Part shown: positions 18,276-26,158 of the stretch, piece by piece
How the letters are laid out: each line of letters begins with the position of its first letter
Numbering within the stretch: position 1 is the stretch's first letter
Source: Clostridium fallax
GTDB lineage: Bacteria; Bacillota; Clostridia; Clostridiales; Clostridiaceae
Length of the DNA stretch: 57,763 bases
Reading direction: 5' to 3'
NCBI RefSeq assembly: GCF_900129365.1
Contig: NZ_FQVM01000016.1
Coordinates: forward strand, 1-57,763
Program-made: the position numbers and the translations under genes
The notes under the pieces: model-generated
The model's database searches: none
What the model saw: the letters and a program-made list of their open reading frames with translations, nothing else
Told to the model about the DNA's origin: nothing

Positions 18276-19985
18276 TTATTTTATATTTTGTCCTTTTATT
18301 GTAACTATAAATGTTGTACCTTTTCCTATCTCACTTAATACTTCTATATCTCCATTAAAAGTTTTTATTATATGTTTTACAATGGCAAGCCCCAATCCTG
18401 TTCCACCTTTAGCTCTAGATCTTGCTTTATCCACTCTATAAAATCTTTCAAAAAGCCTTGGTATATCTTTTTTAGGTATACCTATTCCTGTATCTTTTAT
18501 AGAAACTTTAAATTTACCATTATTATTTTCAGTTTCTATATATACTTTATCATTTTTTTCTGAATATTTTATAGCATTATCTACAATGTTTAATATCATC
18601 TGTTTAAACTTATCCTTATCTCCTAATAGAGTAAATGTACTATTAAGGTTTATAAAAAGTTCTATATCCTTTTTCTTAGCTTCTATTTTCATCATAGTAT
18701 ATACATTTTCTATAACCTTATTAGGATCAAAATAAGTTAAATTAATTTCTTTATTTTGCTCTATATTAGATAAACTTAATATATCATTTATAAGTCTTGT
18801 TAATCTTTCAGCCTCATCATTTATTATATCTAAAAATTTAACTCTATGCTCCTCATCTTCTACATATTTTAAAGTTTCAGCAAATCCCTTTATAGATGTA
18901 AGAGGAGTCTTTAATTCATGAGAAACATTGGCTACAAATTGAGATCTTATATTCTCTAAAATTTTTATATCTGTAATATCTTGAACTACGGCTACTGTAC
19001 CTATATGCTCACCTTCATTAATTATTTCCGCTGTTTTAATTCTAAGTTCTTTTTTATTTGGAGAATCTATTTTTACTTCTCTATATTCATTAGGATTTTC
19101 AAAAATATTATCTAAATCAAAATCTTTTATAGTGTCTTTAAGAGTTTCACCTATAATTTTATTTTTAATTCCAAATATTTTTTCCGCATAAGGATTTATC
19201 ATAATAACCCTATGATTTCTATCTATTGCAATAACTCCACTATCCATACTTTTTAAAATAGCTTCTAATCTATTTTGTTTGTCTATAAGCTCTGCCATAG
19301 TACTTTGAAGTTGATCTGCCATTTCATTAAAGGTTTTCCCTAAAGATCCTAGTTCATCATTAGATGTAATTTTAACCCTTCTTCCTAACTCTCCACTAGA
19401 TATTTTTGATGTCATAAGTTCTAATTCGTTTAAAGGTTCTACAATTATTTTTGTTAATTTTTGAGATATAAATATAGATATTAAAATAACAAAAGTTAAT
19501 GTAAAAAAATAAAACTTAATATTATGTTGATGAAATAATCTTAAGTTTTCTAAAGGTATGGCACTTCTTATAATATAATCCTCATTTATTTTTGTAGCAT
19601 AATAAGCTACATTAGAATTTAGCTTTTTATTAAACCTTGTACCATCGCCTTCTCCTTCTTTCATAGCCTTTTCAATCTCTTCCCTATATATATAGTTTTC
19701 ATAAATATCTAATCCTTCTGAATCATATATAACCTTTCCATCCTTTTCAACTAAAGTTAGCCTTATACCTTTATCTCTTTCTTTTAAGTCTTTAAGGGTA
19801 TTTATTATATCTTCTTTATTAGAATTATTTCTTAAGGAAATAGCAATAACATCGTTGTAATGCATTAAATTATCCTTTGTTCTATCTATATTTTGATAAT
19901 TTGAAATTGCAACAAAAGAACATGTTATTATCATCAAAGAAAATATAATAGTTATTCCAAAGGAAAACATTATCTTTTTTTTCAT
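18276..19985 (-). CDS. phoR: Phosphate-regulon sensor histidine kinase (PhoR/PnpS type)
   Basis: A 569-aa membrane histidine kinase. An N-terminal membrane helix (about residues 7-28), an extracytoplasmic sensor region, and a second helix (about 155-175) are followed by HAMP, a PAS domain (about 235-340), the HisKA phospho-acceptor in VSHELKTPLTSIKG and the HATPase core with DNAIKYSEKND, DTGIGIP and GGTGLGLAIVK. It directly follows phoP by 3 bp, and pst genes come next. These point to phosphate starvation as the signal. Confidence 0.9.
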   Translation of the reverse strand: MKKKIMFSFGITIIFSLMIITCSFVAISNYQNIDRTKDNLMHYNDVIAISLRNNSNKEDIINTLKDLKERDKGIRLTLVEKDGKVIYDSEGLDIYENYIYREEIEKAMKEGEGDGTRFNKKLNSNVAYYATKINEDYIIRSAIPLENLRLFHQHNIKFYFFTLTFVILISIFISQKLTKIIVEPLNELELMTSKISSGELGRRVKITSNDELGSLGKTFNEMADQLQSTMAELIDKQNRLEAILKSMDSGVIAIDRNHRVIMINPYAEKIFGIKNKIIGETLKDTIKDFDLDNIFENPNEYREVKIDSPNKKELRIKTAEIINEGEHIGTVAVVQDITDIKILENIRSQFVANVSHELKTPLTSIKGFAETLKYVEDEEHRVKFLDIINDEAERLTRLINDILSLSNIEQNKEINLTYFDPNKVIENVYTMMKIEAKKKDIELFINLNSTFTLLGDKDKFKQMILNIVDNAIKYSEKNDKVYIETENNNGKFKVSIKDTGIGIPKKDIPRLFERFYRVDKARSRAKGGTGLGLAIVKHIIKTFNGDIEVLSEIGKGTTFIVTIKGQNIK

Positions 19986-19988
19986 TTT

Positions 19989-20687
19989 TTATTCTCCATA
20001 ACCAAATCTATATCCTATACCTCTTATTGTTTCTATAAACTTAGGATTCTTATCATCATCCTCTATTTTTTTTCTTAGATGTCTTATATGTACATCTACA
20101 GTTCTTGTTTCTCCTATATATTCATATCCCCATATTTTATCTAATAAAACTTCTCTTGTTAAAACCTTACCTTTATTTTTAATAAGATTTTCTAAAAGTT
20201 CAAATTCCTTTAATGTTAAATCTACCTTTTTTCCATTTTTTAAAATCTCATGCTTTACAAAATCGATCTCTAAATTTCCCATTTTTAAAGATTTATCATA
20301 ATTAGAAACAACAGTGGTTCTTCTTAAAACTGCCCTAACTCTAGCTATAAGTTCTCTAATTGAAAAAGGTTTTGTTATATAATCATCTGCCCCTAATTCT
20401 AACCCTAATATTTTATCTAATTCTTCTCCTTTAGCTGTTATCATAATGATTGGAATATTACAAGTTTCTTCATTCTTTCTTATTTCTTTGCAAACATCAT
20501 AACCATCCTTCCCAGGTATCATTAAATCTAATAATATTAAAGATGGTTTTTCTTCTTTTGCCTTTTTTATAGCATCTATTCCATTATAAGCTGTAATAGC
20601 CTTAAATCCTGCATTTTCTATATTAAATTTAACAAGCTCTACGATATGTTCTTCATCATCAACTATAAGAATCTTTTCATATGCCAT
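19989..20687 (-). CDS. phoP: Phosphate-regulon response regulator (PhoP/PhoB type)
   Basis: A 232-aa OmpR-family regulator. The receiver domain (1-120) has DDEE acidic residues, the phospho-acceptor Asp in LLDLMIPGKDG (about residue 54), and KPFSIREL. A C-terminal winged-helix domain (about 130-230) includes LTLKEFELLENL and RTVDVHIRHLRKKIE. AGGAGG precedes the ATG. The neighbouring phoR and pst genes identify its regulon. Confidence 0.92.
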   Translation of the reverse strand: MAYEKILIVDDEEHIVELVKFNIENAGFKAITAYNGIDAIKKAKEEKPSLILLDLMIPGKDGYDVCKEIRKNEETCNIPIIMITAKGEELDKILGLELGADDYITKPFSIRELIARVRAVLRRTTVVSNYDKSLKMGNLEIDFVKHEILKNGKKVDLTLKEFELLENLIKNKGKVLTREVLLDKIWGYEYIGETRTVDVHIRHLRKKIEDDDKNPKFIETIRGIGYRFGYGE

Positions 20688-20699
20688 ATTATGTCCTCC

Positions 20700-21425
20700 T
20701 TAATTCATATAAATAAATGAAATTAAACGTCCTGAATTTTCTTTATCTTTTCTATAAGAATGTAATTTTATATTCTTCTCACATAAAGTACAAATTTTTA
20801 ATGATATTATATTTTCCTCTTTTATTCCTCTATATAAAAGTTGAGACTTTACGCAATTTTCAAGATTCAAAAATCTTCCTTCATGTATTTTAAAATTATT
20901 AAAAATATCTTTAGATTTAAATTTCTCTATAAGCTCCTCACTAACTTCATAACATTTACTGCAAATATGAGGTCCTATTATAACTTTAATATTTGATGGA
21001 TTTGATCCATTTTTTATAAATATATCTACTGCCTTTCCACTAATTTCTTCAAAGGTTCCCTTCCATCCACTATGAACTGCTGAAATAATATTATTTTTAT
21101 TATCATAAAGAATTACAGGAACACAATCTGCAGTAAAAACTCCTATAGCTATAGACTTTCTTTTTGTATAAAGTCCATCACCTTTTTTTATATCTAATCC
21201 AAAATCTTTATCTATATTATATATTTTATTACCATGTATTTGTTCTAAAAACTTAAAATCCTTTAAGTTTAAATCTTCTTTTAAGTCATCTAAATGATTA
21301 TATAATTCATTACTTCCTATTTTAAAGCTCACATTATTTTTAGCTGTAGAGAAGAGCATATTAATATTTTTATCTTGTAATTTTATAAATTCCATATCTT
21401 TTATATTTATTATTTTTTTATCCAT
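20700..21425 (-). CDS. pgeF: Peptidoglycan editing factor PgeF / YfiH-family multicopper-type purine nucleoside enzyme
   Basis: A 241-aa protein of the YfiH (DUF152, laccase-domain) family. Metal-ligand motifs are visible: LEQIHGNKI, GVFTADCVPVILYD, VHSGWKGTFEEISGKA and GPHICSKCYEV. Members are reported as purine nucleoside phosphorylases/adenosine deaminases and as PgeF, which edits cell-wall precursors; which role applies here is unknown. It lies 12 bp upstream of phoP and may be co-transcribed with it. Confidence 0.85.
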   Translation of the reverse strand: MDKKIINIKDMEFIKLQDKNINMLFSTAKNNVSFKIGSNELYNHLDDLKEDLNLKDFKFLEQIHGNKIYNIDKDFGLDIKKGDGLYTKRKSIAIGVFTADCVPVILYDNKNNIISAVHSGWKGTFEEISGKAVDIFIKNGSNPSNIKVIIGPHICSKCYEVSEELIEKFKSKDIFNNFKIHEGRFLNLENCVKSQLLYRGIKEENIISLKICTLCEKNIKLHSYRKDKENSGRLISFIYMN

Positions 21426-21517
21426 AAAAACTCCTCCTAAAATATCTTAATATAATTATACAGTAAAAGAACAATTTTTTAATTTTTTTAACACTACTTT
21501 AACATTAAATTTTAAAA

Positions 21518-21554
21518 AAATAAGCAAAGAGATTATAAAACTCCTTGCTTATTT
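21518..21554 (-). terminator. Terminator overlapping the nrdR 3' end
   Basis: AAATAAGCAAAGAG and CTCCTTGCTTATTT arms (21518-21531, 21541-21554, one mismatch) are followed on the minus strand by TTTTAAAATTT. The stem includes the nrdR stop codon. Confidence 0.75.
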
Positions 21555-22022
21555 TTCATCATCACTATTTTCTACATTCATTAAATTTTTTATTTCTTCC
21601 ATAAAGGTATTAATATCTTTAAATTGTCTATAAACCGATGCAAATCTAACATAGGATACTTCATCAATAGATTTAAGCCTTTCCATTATCATTTCCCCTA
21701 TGTAATCAGATTTAACCTCTGCAAGCATTTTATTGCTGATTTTCTTTTCAATATCCTCTGCAATATCTTCTATTTGCTTTCTAGAAACCGGTCTTTTTTG
21801 GCAAGCTTTTATAAGACCATTAATTATCTTTCCTTTATTAAAATTTTCTCTCGTTAAATCTTTTTTTATTACTAGTATAGGTATATCCTCTACCTTTTCA
21901 TATGTTGTATATCTTTTACCACAACCTAAACATTCTCTTCTCCTTCTAATAGCTGCATAATCATCTGTTGATCTTGAATCTACAACCTTACTTTCTTCAT
22001 AAGCACAATATGGACATCTCAA
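21549..22022 (-). CDS. nrdR: Transcriptional repressor NrdR
   Basis: NrdR is the zinc-ribbon/ATP-cone repressor of ribonucleotide reductase genes. At 157 aa it has MRCPYCAYEESKVVDSR with the first CxxC, RRRECLGCGKRYTTYE with the second (together the Zn ribbon, residues 1-45), then the ATP-cone domain with VIKKDLTRENFNKGKI. It is a single gene between pgeF and ymxH. Confidence 0.95.
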   Translation of the reverse strand: MRCPYCAYEESKVVDSRSTDDYAAIRRRRECLGCGKRYTTYEKVEDIPILVIKKDLTRENFNKGKIINGLIKACQKRPVSRKQIEDIAEDIEKKISNKMLAEVKSDYIGEMIMERLKSIDEVSYVRFASVYRQFKDINTFMEEIKNLMNVENSDDEK

Positions 22023-22082
22023 CTATTTCACGCCCTTCCATCAAAGTGTATACCCTATTATACACATTTTTCATGGATTTTT

Positions 22083-22343
22083 CTAGTTATCTCCTTCTAA
22101 TTTTCCTTTTGTATCCACTAAAATTACATCTACCCCTATTTTTATTATGTCACTCCAAGGTATTTCTATAAATTCCATTTTTCCAAAAAAGCTATTTTTT
22201 TGTATAGGAATTAATATAGATTCAATTTTACTTTCATCACAATTAATCTTTAAATCTCTTATAAAGCCTATTTTAGCACCTAATTTTAAATCTATTATCT
22301 CCATGTTTTTTATATTATTAAGAGAATGAAAATTAAACTCCAT
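22083..22343 (-). CDS. YlmC/YmxH family sporulation protein (PRC-barrel)
   Basis: A short PRC-barrel protein (86 aa). The start at 22343 is set by AAGGAGGG seven bases upstream; the open frame's further upstream Met has no SD. Family features: the opening NIKNMEIIDLKLGAKIGFIRDL, then IPWSDIIKIGVDVILVD near the C-terminus. YlmC/YmxH proteins are found in spore formers and are expressed during sporulation; their molecular function is not established. The strong sigma-E promoter match immediately upstream fits this. Confidence 0.85.
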   Translation of the reverse strand: MEFNFHSLNNIKNMEIIDLKLGAKIGFIRDLKINCDESKIESILIPIQKNSFFGKMEFIEIPWSDIIKIGVDVILVDTKGKLEGDN

Positions 22344-22365
22344 AAAATCCCTCCTTATTAATATC

Positions 22366-22395
22366 AATATATGAATTATCTTATAAAATATATTC
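22366..22395 (-). promoter_or_regulatory. Sigma-E-type promoter of ymxH
   Basis: The minus strand has GAATATA (-35, 22389-22395), a 15-bp spacer, then CATATATT (-10, 22366-22373). This closely fits the sigma-E pattern kmATATT-N14/15-CATACAhT known from bacilli. It ends about 23 bp before the ATG, right beside its sigma-E/sigma-G gene cluster. Confidence 0.6.
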
Positions 22396-22411
22396 TTATT
22401 TTATTTAATAT

Positions 22412-22438
22412 AAAAAAAAGAGCTCTTAAAAGAGCTCT
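22412..22438 (-). terminator. Terminator of sigG
   Basis: AGAGCTCT repeats (22419-22426 and 22431-22438), self-complementary, with a 4-nt loop and a minus-strand run of eight T residues. It overlaps the sigG stop codon. Confidence 0.8.
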
Positions 22439-23210
22439 AAACATATTTTCTCATATGTTTTAATGCTGTTTTTTCAAGTCTTGAAACTTGTGCCTGAGAA
22501 ATTCCTATTTCATCTGCTACTTCCATTTGGGTTCTTCCATTAAAAAACCTTAAATTTAATATTAGCTTTTCTCTATCATTTAATTTTTTCATGGCTTCTT
22601 TTATGGAGATATTTTCTAGCCAATTATCATCTAAATTTTTTGTATCAGAGATTTGATCCATAACATAGATAGCATCTCCTCCATCATGATATATAGGTTC
22701 AAAAAGAGAAACTGGATCCTGTATTGCATCTAATGCAAATACAACTTCTTCCCTTGGAAGATTTAATTCCTTTGCAATCTGAGATACTGTTGGCTCCTTA
22801 TTATTATCATTTACAAGTTTATCTCTAACTAATAATGCTCTATATGCTATATCTCTTAAGGATCTACTTACTCTTATAGAGTTATTATCTCTTAAATATC
22901 TTCTTATTTCCCCTATTATCATTGGTACAGCATAAGTAGAAAATTTTACATTTTGAGAAAGATCAAAATTGTCTATTGATTTCATAAGTCCTATACAGCC
23001 AACCTGAAACAAGTCATCAACATTTTCCCCTCTGTTGTTAAATCTTTGAATTACGCTTAATACTAATCTTAAATTTCCTTTTATAAATTTCTCTCTTGCG
23101 GTTATATCTCCATCCTTCATTTTTAAAAGGAGTTCTTTCATTTCTTTCTCCTTTAATACTGGGAGCTTTGAGGTATTAACGCCACAAATTTCTACTTTGT
23201 TTATAATCAC
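22437..23210 (-). CDS. sigG: RNA polymerase sporulation sigma factor sigma-G
   Basis: Late forespore sigma factor. The GTG at 23210 is chosen as start because AAGGAG lies nine bases upstream and the N-terminus then aligns with the family (INKVEICGVNTSKLPVL); an upstream TTG abuts the SD. The 257-aa protein shows region 2 (GNLRLVLSVIQRF to FSTYAVPMIIGEIRRYLRDNNSIRVSRS), region 3 and region 4 with a helix-turn-helix, EIGISQAQVSRLEKTAL. It follows sigE in the classic spoIIGA-sigE-sigG cluster and has its own perfect sigma-F/sigma-G promoter. Confidence 0.97.
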   Translation of the reverse strand: MIINKVEICGVNTSKLPVLKEKEMKELLLKMKDGDITAREKFIKGNLRLVLSVIQRFNNRGENVDDLFQVGCIGLMKSIDNFDLSQNVKFSTYAVPMIIGEIRRYLRDNNSIRVSRSLRDIAYRALLVRDKLVNDNNKEPTVSQIAKELNLPREEVVFALDAIQDPVSLFEPIYHDGGDAIYVMDQISDTKNLDDNWLENISIKEAMKKLNDREKLILNLRFFNGRTQMEVADEIGISQAQVSRLEKTALKHMRKYV

Positions 23211-23249
23211 GTTTTTCAACTCCTTTGAAGTATGACTTAGTGCATTTAT

Positions 23250-23278
23250 ATTCTTACCGCAAGAGAGAAATTTTATAC
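23250..23278 (-). promoter_or_regulatory. Sigma-F/sigma-G promoter of sigG
   Basis: The minus strand reads GTATA (23274-23278), a 15-bp spacer, then GGTAAGAAT (23250-23258). This fits exactly the forespore sigma consensus GYATA-N15-GGNNANANT known from bacilli. It is about 40 bp before the GTG start and allows forespore expression and autoregulation of sigG independent of sigE. Confidence 0.8.
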
Positions 23279-23289
23279 TAAAGACAAAC

Positions 23290-23997
23290 CTATACCATTC
23301 TATTAATTTCTTTTTTTAATCTTCTTATTATTTTCTTTTCTAATCTAGATATATAAGATTGAGATATCCCAAGCATATCTGCTACTTCTTTTTGTGTTTT
23401 TTCCCTAGTTCCAAATAGTCCAAATCTTAACTTTACTATTTCCTTTTCTCTTTCATTTAGACTTTTCATAGCTAAAAATAATAATTGCTTATCAACTTCA
23501 TCTTCAATTAAATTATAAACAATATCATTGTCTGTTCCTAAAATATCTGATAATAAAAGTTCATTTCCATCCCAATCTATATTTAAAGGTTCATAAAAAG
23601 ATATTTCAGCTTTTACTTTACTATTTCGTCTTAAGTACATAAGTATTTCATTTTCTATACATCTTGATGCATATGTTGCAAGTTTTATTTTTTTCTCTGG
23701 ATTAAAAGTATTTACTGCCTTTATAAGTCCAATGGTACCTACAGATATTAAATCTTCAACACCAACGCCAGTGTTTTCAAATTTTCTTGCTATATAAACT
23801 ACTAATCTTAAATTTCTCTCAATTAATATACTTCTTATTGATTCTTCCCCTGACATAAGTTTTAAAACAAGCTTATCCTCTTCATCCTTTGTTAGTGGAG
23901 GTGGCAGTGCATCATTTCCTCCAACATAATGCAAAGACTTAAAAAGCCCTTTAAACTTACATAAAATTCTGTTAAGCCATAATGATATTCTCCCCAT
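23290..23997 (-). CDS. sigE: RNA polymerase sporulation sigma factor sigma-E (pro-form)
   Basis: Early mother-cell sigma factor. The start at 23997 is preferred because GGGGGAG lies just upstream; the open frame extends 14 codons into spoIIGA. The 235-aa protein starts with an amphipathic pro-sequence (MGRISLWLNRILCKFKG) followed by LHYVGGNDALPPPL, where SpoIIGA would cleave. Core region 2 is RNLRLVVYIARKF to YASRCIENEILMYLRRN, and region 4 has DMLGISQSYISRLEKK. It overlaps no gene but sits 13 bp from the spoIIGA stop. Confidence 0.96.
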   Translation of the reverse strand: MGRISLWLNRILCKFKGLFKSLHYVGGNDALPPPLTKDEEDKLVLKLMSGEESIRSILIERNLRLVVYIARKFENTGVGVEDLISVGTIGLIKAVNTFNPEKKIKLATYASRCIENEILMYLRRNSKVKAEISFYEPLNIDWDGNELLLSDILGTDNDIVYNLIEDEVDKQLLFLAMKSLNEREKEIVKLRFGLFGTREKTQKEVADMLGISQSYISRLEKKIIRRLKKEINRMV

Positions 23998-24010
23998 TTT
24001 TTTCTCCCCC

Positions 24011-24817
24011 TTATAAAATTCCTCTAGATAATAAACCATTAAATTCTTTTGTTCTACTTAAATTTTCTTTGCATAAGCAAATTATTGCTCTTTTTTTTAT
24101 TACTTTATCTTCATCTATTTTTAAATATATTTCATCTGGTATAAATCCTTTAAGAATACCAGTATGTCCATTTATAGCTTTATAAGGTATATTGTATATA
24201 TCCTTTTTAAAAAAGTTTATATTTTCTAAATAACTGTCTTCAACAATTATTACAGGTAAGCAAGTGGCTGGTTCTGTTAATTCATTTCCTGTATCTAAGA
24301 AGGCCTTAAATTTATACTCTATACCTTTTTCTATAATTGTTACATCATAAATTAATGATGTTAAAATCCTTTTATCTTTTATATATAAAATAACTCTAAA
24401 TAAAATAAGATATATTATCATAATAGAAAGTAAAACAAACTTAAAAGAAAACTCACTTATTACATAATCTTCTCCTAAATTATAAGAATTTTTATATATA
24501 ACAAAAGTTAAACAAAACCCACTTAATAATATGGATAAAAGGAAAAAACTTATTACAGATTTTATCATAACCTTTAAATCTTTAGTCTTATTCAAAATGT
24601 AAATCATTAAAACTGCAACTAACACTTTAAAAACAAGTTTTGATAAAAACTCTAAATCAGGAATCACCATTGTTAAAGTGTAAAGACTTCCTATAGTAGC
24701 TGCAATTAAAAGTCTTTTGTAGTTAACTTCTATCTTTAAAATTTGATTTAAAATTAAAAGTAAAAAACCATTAACTATAAAATTTTCAAATAATAATACA
24801 TCTACATATAAATCCAT
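24011..24817 (-). CDS. spoIIGA: Pro-sigma-E processing protease SpoIIGA
   Basis: SpoIIGA is the membrane aspartic protease that cleaves pro-sigma-E in the mother cell after septation. The 268-aa protein has five N-terminal hydrophobic helices (about residues 1-155) and a C-terminal aspartyl-protease-like domain with FKAFLDTGNELTEPATCLPV (catalytic Asp in DTGN, about residue 173). Partner sigE follows directly. A long-spacer promoter with a Spo0A-box-like element is located upstream. Confidence 0.95.
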   Translation of the reverse strand: MDLYVDVLLFENFIVNGFLLLILNQILKIEVNYKRLLIAATIGSLYTLTMVIPDLEFLSKLVFKVLVAVLMIYILNKTKDLKVMIKSVISFFLLSILLSGFCLTFVIYKNSYNLGEDYVISEFSFKFVLLSIMIIYLILFRVILYIKDKRILTSLIYDVTIIEKGIEYKFKAFLDTGNELTEPATCLPVIIVEDSYLENINFFKKDIYNIPYKAINGHTGILKGFIPDEIYLKIDEDKVIKKRAIICLCKENLSRTKEFNGLLSRGIL

Positions 24818-24837
24818 ATAATCACTCCTTACAAATA

Positions 24838-24870
24838 ATTATAAAACTTGCTTCAATAAAATTTTGTCAT
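24838..24870 (-). promoter_or_regulatory. Candidate Spo0A-activated promoter of spoIIGA
   Basis: The minus strand has ATGACA (24865-24870) as a -35-like hexamer, then 21 bp, then TATAAT (24838-24843). The opposite strand over the -35 reads TTTTGTCAT, close to the Spo0A box TTTGTCRAA. In Bacillus subtilis spoIIG also has a 22-bp spacer with 0A boxes at the -35, so this matches in design. The implied leader would be short (about 14 nt). Confidence 0.45.
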
Positions 24871-24963
24871 TTTGTATTTCTTAAATCTATTTTTTATATA
24901 TTTATTTCCTACAGTAATATTTAAAAATCCACATAAAAACATTTCTTTTTTTAAATAAAAAAA

Positions 24964-25000
24964 ATATACTTTCTTAATTTGTAAAATTAAGAAAGTATAT
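24964..25000 (-). terminator. Terminator of the ftsA-ftsZ operon
   Basis: A perfect 17-bp stem (24964-24980 and 24984-25000) with a 3-nt loop, arms ATATACTTTCTTAATTT / AAATTAAGAAAGTATAT. Minus-strand tail TTTTTTTATTT. It lies 42 bp beyond the ftsZ stop. Confidence 0.85.
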
Positions 25001-25041
25001 ATTATAAAACTATTATATTTTATTCTCTGCTTTTTTAAATT

Positions 25042-26145
25042 TTATCTTCTTGATCTTCTTAGAAATGCTGGAATATCTAATTCATCTCCTGAATTTGAGT
25101 TTGAAGTAGTTGATGCCACTTCTCTTTCTGCCATATCTATATTAGTTTCTGAAACAGTTTCCTCTATAGTTTGAGAACCTATTTCATTTGCTCCTTTTTC
25201 AAATCCTGTTGCAATTACTGTTATTCTTATTTCATCTTTAAGAGATTCATCTATAACAGCTCCAAATATTATATTTGCATCTGGATCTGCAGCTTCTTGT
25301 ACTATTTCTGCTGCTTCATTTATTTCTAAAAGTCCTAAGTCAGCTCCACCAGTTACATTTAATAGCACCCCAGTAGCTCCTACTATAGAAGTTTCAAGTA
25401 ATGGTGATGATATTGCTTGCTTTGCAGCATCTTGAGCTCTAGTTTCACCAGTACCATTACCAACACCCATATGAGCCAATCCTTTATCAAGCATAACAGC
25501 TCTAACGTCTGCAAAGTCTAAGTTTACAAGACCTGGAATTGTTATAAGGTCTGATATACCTTGTACACCTTGTCTTAAAACATCATCTGCTAGTTTAAAA
25601 GATTCTAATAAAGTTGTTTTCTTATCAACCATTGTTAATAATCTTTCATTAGGTATTGTAACTAGTGTATCTACTCGTTGCTTAAGGTTATCTATACCCA
25701 TTTCAGCATGTTTCATTCTTCTTCTACCTTCAAAAGGAAAAGGTTTTGTTACAACCCCTACAGTTAATATTCCCATTGATTTTGCTATTTCTGCTACAAC
25801 AGGCGCAGCACCAGTACCAGTTCCACCACCCATACCAGCAGTGATAAACACCATATCAGCACCTTTTATTGCTTCTGCAATTTCATCTTTACTCTCTTCT
25901 GCTGCTTTTTTTCCTATCTCTGGATTAGCGCCTGCACCTAACCCCTTTGTTAGTTTATCACCTATTTGTATTTTTTGTGTAGCATGTGATAAAAGTAATG
26001 CTTGTTTATCTGTATTTATTGCTATAAACTCAACATTTTTTAATCCTTCAACTATCATTCTATTAACAGCGTTGCTTCCGCCACCGCCACATCCAATTAC
26101 CTTTATATTGGCAAACTCTTGCATATCTACATCAAAATCTAACAA
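25042..26145 (-). CDS. ftsZ: Cell division protein FtsZ
   Basis: Tubulin-like GTPase that forms the division ring. The start is TTG at 26145 (giving MLDFDVDMQEFANIKVIG), because AGGAGG sits seven bases before it; the longer open frame begins inside ftsA. The 367-aa protein contains the tubulin signature GGGTGTGAAPV, the N-terminal CGGGGSNAVNRM, the T7-loop NLDFADVRAVM, and the C-terminal conserved peptide DIPAFLRRSRR that binds FtsA and other partners. It is co-transcribed with ftsA. Confidence 0.96.
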   Translation of the reverse strand: MLDFDVDMQEFANIKVIGCGGGGSNAVNRMIVEGLKNVEFIAINTDKQALLLSHATQKIQIGDKLTKGLGAGANPEIGKKAAEESKDEIAEAIKGADMVFITAGMGGGTGTGAAPVVAEIAKSMGILTVGVVTKPFPFEGRRRMKHAEMGIDNLKQRVDTLVTIPNERLLTMVDKKTTLLESFKLADDVLRQGVQGISDLITIPGLVNLDFADVRAVMLDKGLAHMGVGNGTGETRAQDAAKQAISSPLLETSIVGATGVLLNVTGGADLGLLEINEAAEIVQEAADPDANIIFGAVIDESLKDEIRITVIATGFEKGANEIGSQTIEETVSETNIDMAEREVASTTSNSNSGDELDIPAFLRRSRR

Positions 26146-26158
26146 AATAATTCCTCCT

